From the NCBI GenBank assembly GCA_034401795.1, contig CM067374.1, positions 137,234,508 through 137,298,507 of the forward strand: a stretch of DNA of 64,000 bases, written 5' to 3'. This document shows positions 58,289 to 64,000 of the stretch, piece by piece (within the stretch, counting starts at the first letter, position 1; each line of letters starts with the position of its first letter). This DNA comes from Chaetoderma sp. LZ-2023a (Eukaryota > Mollusca > Caudofoveata > Chaetodermatida > Chaetodermatidae). The translations under genes and the position numbers were made by a program. The notes beneath the pieces were generated by a model. The model saw nothing but the letters and a program-made list of their open reading frames with translations, did not search any database and was not told the DNA's origin.

Positions 58289-59445
58289 CTGAAAAAAATG
58301 GCAAAACATTTAAACTACAGGAACCACCAGACATTGCAAACCATAGCCCTCCGTTTTTTGTCAATTTGTACAGCTTTTTCGGATTTTCTGCATTTTCCCC
58401 GATCATGGCTAAAGTTGTGAAATCCGAGTGTATGGTAACATGCTTTCTTGTGTTAAAATTTGTGTGAAATCAGACCAGTTAACTATTAAATGGTTAAAAC
58501 ATAAACCAGCATAACATCAATTCTTAAAGCATTTTAGGATTTTCATTGACGATACTTTAGAATATGAACTATTTTCTTTTGAAAGTCTTACATATCTCAA
58601 ACTGGATATTTTAGAAATTATAATTCCTAAGGGAAATAACTATGATGAATATCTATAAATTTTGCTATAATGTAGTCCAAATTGATGCTTTTTCACACAG
58701 TATCAATGTACCACATTTGATGTGTTATCTAAACTCACGATCAGGAAATGACAAATTCCTAAGAGGAAATACCTCAGACTGAGAAAAACATGAAAAGTAA
58801 TTTCAACTGCTCGCATGTTACCAGAGTCCACAAGGCTTTCTAAAATTATGTTCCGGAGATGATGTTGATTTCATGAAGAAAAGCGTCCCTTTGATGAACT
58901 ACTTTCCAAGTCCCCCTTGATGAACTCCTTCCAATAGCTGCAAAACATCTCAAAGCAATGAGCCTCTTGGTGATGGAAGCCTTAATTCAACACACGTATA
59001 CCTGTCTGACATGATGAAGGTATCTTACTGTCTGACAGGATGAAGGTACCTTCCTTCATGGTGGAGAGAAGTGGCGCAAGACCAGAATCTTTGGTTCACG
59101 TCTCTGCAGTTCAACCGACATTTCAAATCATTGCCTAACAGGAAACATTGCTTTCCAGTCCTCCTGGAAGCTGTGGATTCAGAGCTCTAAAATTCCTATG
59201 AAAGTCAAGATGCACCTAGACAATGCTACATGTATCTAAATAATGCTCTAAAACTGCGCCAGCTGGGAAGCTGTACAGGCCCTCTTGAACAGATTCAGAA
59301 CATGCTATCACAACCACCTGTGAAACATCATAAACTATATTGGACATTCAATGCTTTGATCTTTCAAGCACCCTCCCTCCCCACCCCCACCCCAACACTC
59401 CCTCTCTGAGGGTGGAGCCAAATCTAAATGTTTTCTTGCAATCCA
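58289..59445. other. parkin intron; no gene seen
   Basis: It contains a copy of the dispersed repeat also found at 18160-18280 (near 58370-58480) and a short direct repeat GTCTGACA(T/G)GATGAAGGTA near 59010-59045. Otherwise nothing is recognised. Confidence 0.5.
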
Positions 59446-60397
59446 CAATTACCGTTAAAATTCGACTAAAGGACGCAGTTTTTTGGTCAAAACACATGTA
59501 CTAGAAAGGGGGGTGCGTACTATAATCGAGAACATCCCTTCCGCACATTTTTGGGTCAAAATCTTTCTTAAAAAGTCACAGATTATACCACGGAAATTGA
59601 ACTAAATGTTACCCTAGCCAATTCGCGCCGCCTGACGACTATGTTTAATGTATACTCCAAAAACACCAAGCGGAAGTGAAATTATTAAATTGGGGCGCCT
59701 AAATATTGCTTATTCTTTAATACATATCACTTATTACATCAAAATTAATCCAGAATTTGACATAAAATGGCGTCGAGAAAAGATACGTGTATAAATCACG
59801 TGATTCGCCTCCAATCGCAAAAGATCTTTATTCTAATTAGAGCGAGTACTCGGATATAAATATTCTGGACTCGGAACTCGGAAATTGCTATATATCATCA
59901 TTGCGCGATAGGAACTGAATGTTCCCGTACCTGTTTGATAACCAACTCCCGTTAGCGCATAAGATTACACAGCGCCTCCAATCACAAAAGAGCCAGATAA
60001 CCAACTCCCGTTAGCGCATAAGATCACACAGCGCCTCCAAACGCAAAAGAGGCATTACAATCTGTTTCTATCACACGATTTTGATGTTTTCAAGGAGACA
60101 TTTTATGCCAAAATTAGATTGATTTTGATGTAATAAACAATCTTTGTTGAAGATACACGATATTTAGGCGGTCCTATTTAATAATTTCTCTAACATCATG
60201 ATAATTTTTAGTCATGCATTAAACATGACGCGGAGTGATGGTTATTTTTTATACCAATTTTCGATTTTTTAAAGGTACGTTTTTTCTAAATTTAACAGCA
60301 TCTTATACTTGAATACAAGTTTTTTGGGCGGATTTTGGTCAAATTTGGGACAGCGTCCTATATTCGAGGGCGGCCTTTAGTCGAGAAATTACGGTAT
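59446..60397. mobile_element. long foldback DNA element (non-autonomous), about 950 bp
   Basis: The left end (TACCGTTAAAATTCGACTAAAGGACGC, then TTGGTCAAA) is the imperfect reverse complement of the right end (TTTGGTCAAATTTGGGACAGCG ... CGGCCTTTAGTCGAGAAATTACGGTA). Complementarity continues inward: TTATTACATCAAAATTAATC pairs with GATTTTGATGTAATAAA, and GACATAAAATGG with a CATTTTATGCC partner. Most of the element is therefore one large imperfect palindrome. Near the middle a 59-bp unit (GATAACCAACTCCCGTTAGC) is tandemly doubled at 59937 and 59996. No ORF is present, and the superfamily is not determined. Confidence 0.7.
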
Positions 60398-61042
60398 ATG
60401 GGTAACTCACATGCCCAAATTTGGTTGAAATCTGTCCAGCGGTTTTGGAGGAGTTGCATTACAATCAATTTTTGCACAGATCGACTGGCGGGATGACATA
60501 ATCCACACTTCCCTTCAAAAGCTTAATCTCAAACTTCATGATACAAACTGTGCAAGATGCTTCCACTATGACAATAGCACAGCAACGATGATCATTCTGT
60601 GGACATGTTCTTCCAATAGCAGAGGATACAGCCACTAAGCAAGCATTACAGTTTTCATTGCTGTGTGACAACTACTATAAGCCATGCACAGGACACCATT
60701 ACAACAAACCTTTTAAACTTTTTGTGATCAGACTGAGAAAAACATGATCAAAGCGACCACTAAAGATGAAAAAGAATCTAAAGGATGTTAGGATGCTTAC
60801 AAAGGACAAGAGATCCTGGAGAAGGTGGAAGGAACTTGATTACAGCTGAGAGAAGTTTCCACTCCTTCCAGCCACAGAAAACAGACACTCAGCATCGTCA
60901 TCATCATGCTCAGGAAACAATTCTGAATGATGGGACAGGCTATAATTCTCGTCTCCCCCTCCCACACTCCTCGCAATGACAACTTGTGTCCAGGTTCTGC
61001 AAAGGAATAACAATCTGTATATTTACTGCTGCAATATCTTAC
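60398..61042. other. parkin intron with a second LINE tail
   Basis: From about 60785 to 60920 the plus strand resembles the 3' tail of the LINE fragment at 55.9 kb (a Lys/Asp-Lys-x-x-Trp ending, then CAGCTG(A/T)..G, TTTC(C/T)ACT..T and CAGCC(A/G)CAGAA). It is a 5'-truncated, more degraded copy. The rest of the interval shows nothing. Confidence 0.5.
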
Positions 61043-61123
61043 ATTTGCCGGTAGAGCGGCTGTTAATGGCACACCGCATGCACCTTCATGGTAGTCCTCC
61101 AGACACTGACGACAGAACACATG
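61043..61123 (-). CDS. PRKN: parkin exon equivalent to human exon 10 (IBR, second half)
   Basis: The acceptor TTTTCGCAG is followed by CAT GTG TTC, and the donor is AAT|GTAAGA, so the 81-bp exon is phase 0 at both ends. It encodes 27 residues starting HVFCRQCLEDYHEGAC. These contain the last four IBR zinc ligands in the pattern C-x2-C-x4-H-x3-C, as in human FCRECKEAYHEGEC. The human exon encodes 28 residues, so the length is close. The tail GVPLTAALPAN begins the linker (tether) to RING2. The frame joins directly to GMGCG of the preceding exon if the first donor is used. Confidence 0.95.
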
Positions 61124-62692
61124 CTGCGAAAACAACACAGTCAACACACTAATGAGCAAACTGATGAATTAACGCTTTGAAATAATCTTAAGAAATACTT
61201 ATCTATTTGCAGGTGAAGAGAAAACTACTTTTGAAAATTTGCCAATGGAACTTACTGTAACTGCCATATAAGCACTACTGACCTGACCAAGTCATAGTGA
61301 TAGACAAATGGTTTACATCACATAAATATGCCCCTGGTTACAATCAATGTGTATATCAAAAGACTTGGTTGAACTAAATGGCCATTGAATATAAACTTTA
61401 TGCTAACAGTCCAGTGTGAGTTTTCTAAAATATTCTTCAGTTGGTCTCCAAGTTGATTTCAACTATTAAGCTTTTCACGACGAAGCCGGCCAAAACCGGC
61501 CTCTGCAGTGGTCTTCGTAAATGTACATTTGCAGGCTAAAAGAAGACTTTTTGAAAATTTACCACAGGAATGACTGGCTTGATAACCGAGCCAGTCATTT
61601 CAGTGGAAAGTTTTCAACTAGATGGACTGATTCCCGCGTGTCAAGCCCTTTAGGTTTCCCACATATCACACATCATGTGTGGCATGATTTCTTAAAATAG
61701 TATAGCCCCTTGACAAATCAAATCTCTATTTTTCATATGTAAAAGTATGGAAGACTTATAATTCATTTTAATTTTGCTGCAAACTGAAGGCAATATAATA
61801 AATCTGTAAAGTTTCATTGGGATCGAATAAGCCCTTACTAAATTAAAAGCCGATTGAATAACGTTAACATTCTTCTAATTCCGGGATTAAGCAGGATATA
61901 AATCACACAAAAATAAACTAAGTCCAAACTCGGTAAAAATAAGGAAAGAATTATGAAATCTTATTTATTGGCATGTAGACTAAATGCACTGATGTTATAA
62001 AACAAAACTGTGAAGATTTAATGAGATTGGATAAGTTCTTCATTGATTAAATGTCAACTGAAAAACTTTAACTTTCATCTAATTTTTGGCACCGGAAAAG
62101 TATGAAAAAAAATTGAAAATCACAATCATTATGATGGAGACCGATGCAATGATAGCGCAGAACAAATTTGTAACGTTTTATTGGCATCGGATAAGTCCTT
62201 GATCAATTAAATGTCCATTGAATACCATTAACATTTACCCACTTCTTGCTGCAAAATAAGCTATGTCCAGACCCAGTAACAATCATTTCAATTGTGATGG
62301 CGACTAGATGCAATGATGGATTGCATCAAATCTGTAAAGTTTTATTAACATCAGATAAGTCCTTGATCAATTAAATGTCCATTAAAAAACTTTGACCTAA
62401 TTCTTGTCACGCCGGTCATCATTTGGATCAATTGCTATGTCGAGATCCTCCTCTTAGTTATGGGCTTGACAAAAATAGTCTTATCTTGTCCTACAAATGT
62501 GCATTAAATAACTAAATACTTTAATTTTTTGAACAAAATTTAGTCATTAAAGCGCTAAAAGGTAGAATATATTAGATGATTAGATTTAGTAACGTGATAG
62601 TCTTGGACAGTAGGATATGTTACGTGTGAGAAACATTGTCGATTCTAATTATTATTGGCCACTTTCGATGATTAAAACTAGTGAAGAAACAT
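61124..62692. other. parkin intron with family-B foldbacks and a 160-bp degenerate repeat
   Basis: A lone family-B arm lies at about 61200-61255 and a full family-B foldback at about 61517-61620. From about 61740 to 62420 there is a degenerate tandem repeat with ATAAGTCCTTGATCAATTAA words at about 62031, 62191 and 62355 (period about 160). No exon is seen. Confidence 0.6.
61517..61620. repeat. foldback element, family B
   Basis: GTACATTTGCAGGCTAAAAG ... ATTTACCACAGGAATGACTGG on the left and CCAGTCATTTCAGTGG ... GTTTTCAAC on the right, centred on CTTGATAACCGAG. Upstream is the family's head region, with GAAGCCGGCCAAAACCGGCC. Confidence 0.75.
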
Positions 62693-63740
62693 TTGTATAA
62701 GCCATTACCCCACATCCCATTCCTGCTGTGACATTTGTATAAGCCATTACCCCACATCCCGTTCCTGCTGTGACATTTGTATAATCCATTACCCCACATC
62801 CCATTCCTGCTGTGACATTTGTATAAGCCATTACCCCACATCCCATTCCTGCTGTGACATTTGTATAAGCCATTACCCCACATCCCGTTCCTGCTGTGAC
62901 ATTTGTATAAGCCATTACCCCACATCCCGTTCCTGCTGTGACATTTGCATAAGCCATTACCCCACATCCCATTCCTGCTGTGACATTTGTATAAGCCATT
63001 ACCCCACATCCCGTTCCTGCTGTGACATTTATATAAGCCATTACCCGACATCCCATTCCTGCTGTGACATTTGTATAAGCCATTACCCCACATCCCGTTC
63101 CTGCTGTGACATTTGTATAAGCCATTACCCCACATCCCGTTCCTGCTGTGACATTTGTATAAGCCATTACCCCACATCCCGTTCCTGCTGTGACATTTGT
63201 ATAAGCCATTACCCCACATCCCGTTCCTGCTGTGACATTTATGTAAGCCATTACCCCACATCCCGTTCCTGCTGTGACATTTATATAAGCCATTACCCCA
63301 CATCCCATTCCTGCTGTGACATTTGTATAAGCCATTACCCCACATCCCGTTCCTGCTGTGACATTTGTATAAGCCATTACCCCACATCCCATTCCTGCTG
63401 TGACATTTGTATAAGCCATTACCCCACATCCCGTTCCTGCTGTGACATTTATATAAGCCATTACCCCACATCCCGTTCCTGCTGTGACATTTGTATAAGC
63501 CATTACCCCACATCCCGTTCCTGCTGTGACATTTATATAAGCCATTACCCCACATCCCGTTCCTGCTGTGACATTTGTATACGCCATTACCCCACATCCC
63601 GTTCCTGCTGTGACATTTGTATACGCCATTACCCCACATCCCGTTCCTGCTGTGACATTTGTATAAGCCATTACCCCACATCCCGTTCCTGCTGTGACAT
63701 TTGTATAAGCCATTACCCCACATCCCATTCCTGCTGTGAC
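62693..63740 (-). repeat. 42-bp minisatellite made of the parkin exon/intron junction, 25 copies
   Basis: On the minus strand each unit starts GTCACAGCAGGAAYGGGATG, continues TGGGGTAATGGC and ends TTATACAAAT. In the right-most unit the first 24 bases are the 3' end of the parkin exon and the next 18 are the start of the intron. All following units repeat both parts. Twenty-five units are counted from the open translation. Variation is mostly single transitions (ACG/ATG; ACA/ATA). The GT of the splice donor appears kept in every unit, including one with a changed base just before it (near 63044). Two of the three minus-strand frames are open through the array, because 42 is divisible by three and the unit has a stop in only one frame. 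Confidence 0.95.
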
Positions 63741-63866
63741 GAGGCATGTCACCTTACGATCATCTGTCTCTGGAAGAATGCCCGCTCCACATCCCCGCCC
63801 TGGACACAGCACACCACCATTTTGCAATACAAACTCTTCAGCACCAAACCTCTGATAGCGGTTATA
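63717..63866 (-). CDS. PRKN: parkin exon equivalent to human exon 9 (IBR, first half)
   Basis: The acceptor is TTTACAG followed by TAT AAC CGC. The translation begins [20 protein letters not shown] and continues with [16 protein letters not shown] and GMGCG. It matches human parkin YNRYQQYGAEE...GLGCG residue for residue in layout. The exon is exactly 50 codons (150 bp), as I recall for human exon 9. It carries four IBR zinc ligands (equivalents of C332, C337, C352 and C360). The donor is GGG|GTAATG in phase 0. The last 24 bases of this exon are the source of the 42-bp minisatellite that follows in the intron, so alternative donors exist downstream. The reading frame does not close at the donor and runs on through the repeat array to 62652. 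Confidence 0.95.
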
Positions 63867-64000
63867 CTGTAAACAAAGACATACAATACATTAAACATTT
63901 CATAGAGAAATTTGGTCAAGAAAGTTACTCAAAATATTTGCTTATTGAATGTCCATTTGCAGGCTAAGAGGGGACTATTTTTACAAATTTACCAATGAAA
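63867..64000. other. parkin upstream intron, partial
   Basis: Intron sequence upstream (in gene sense) of the 63.8-kb exon. A family-B foldback arm (TGTCCATTTGCAGGCTAAGA) starts at about 63948 and runs off the window. Confidence 0.6.

Larger units (their letters stand above)
40378..63866 (-). other. PRKN: parkin (PRKN) gene, 3' half: four last coding exons and three introns
   Basis: Four minus-strand exons can be read with conventional AG acceptors and GT donors and compatible phases (0, 0, 1). Together they give the C-terminal half of parkin: IBR, REP/tether and RING2. Parkin is an RBR E3 ubiquitin ligase that is activated by PINK1 phosphorylation and phospho-ubiquitin and marks damaged mitochondria for mitophagy. 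The introns are about 2.6 kb (61124-63716), 2.75 kb (58289-61042) and 17.7 kb (40482-58152). The long last intron is inflated by two DIRS-like elements. The Ubl, RING0 and RING1 exons must lie to the right of the window. No other host gene was recognised. Confidence 0.95.

Noticed and set aside
62620-63747. Minus-strand 375-codon frame with [14 protein letters not shown] repeats as a gene
   Set aside because: It is the alternative frame of the 42-bp minisatellite and is not in frame with the parkin exon. No start context or homology was seen.

Overview
This is a repeat-rich stretch of an animal nuclear genome. Nothing in it is bacterial: it has spliced exons with GT/AG boundaries, long introns, satellite DNA, Tc1 transposons, DIRS-like retroelements and LINE tails. 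The repeat style (degenerate tandem repeats ending in GGACGGATGG-like tails, DIRS elements, nuclear-receptor half-site repeats) suggests a marine invertebrate, perhaps a mollusc; that placement is inference.

The one host gene I can prove is parkin (PRKN), an RBR E3 ubiquitin ligase, on the minus strand. Its last four coding exons lie at 63717-63866, 61043-61123, 58153-58288 and 40378-40481. They correspond to human exons 9 to 12. They encode the IBR domain, the REP/tether with its tryptophan, and RING2 with the catalytic Cys, ending in HWFG and a stop. Splice sites and phases all fit, and the first exon is 50 codons long, the length I recall for human exon 9. Upstream exons lie beyond 64000.

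Layout: 1-18031 is a 45-bp satellite of roughly 325 units, with higher-order duplications (about 1.6 and 3.24 kb) and two Tc1 elements inserted in it, one with an intact transposase. 18032-40377 is intergenic DNA downstream of parkin. It holds foldback (hairpin) elements of two families, an 80-bp x5 repeat, C-poor GGATGAGATG tracts, a repeat carrying perfect IR3/DR1 nuclear-receptor sites, a third Tc1 copy (30504-32164), a 56-bp x18 minisatellite, a CCAAT/TATA promoter-like block and a 160-bp repeat. 40378-63866 is the parkin gene. Its 17.7-kb last intron contains two head-to-tail DIRS-like elements (about 41.6-48.6 and 48.6-55.2 kb) in the same orientation as the gene, then a LINE tail. The other two introns hold a long foldback element, another LINE tail and degenerate repeats.

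The most unusual feature is at 62693-63740. A 25-copy, 42-bp minisatellite there has been built from the exon/intron junction of the parkin exon itself. Each unit carries the last 24 bases of the exon (including an IBR zinc-ligand codon), the GT splice donor and 18 bases of intron. Because 42 is a multiple of three, the parkin frame stays open across the whole array, giving about 25 potential in-frame 5' splice sites.
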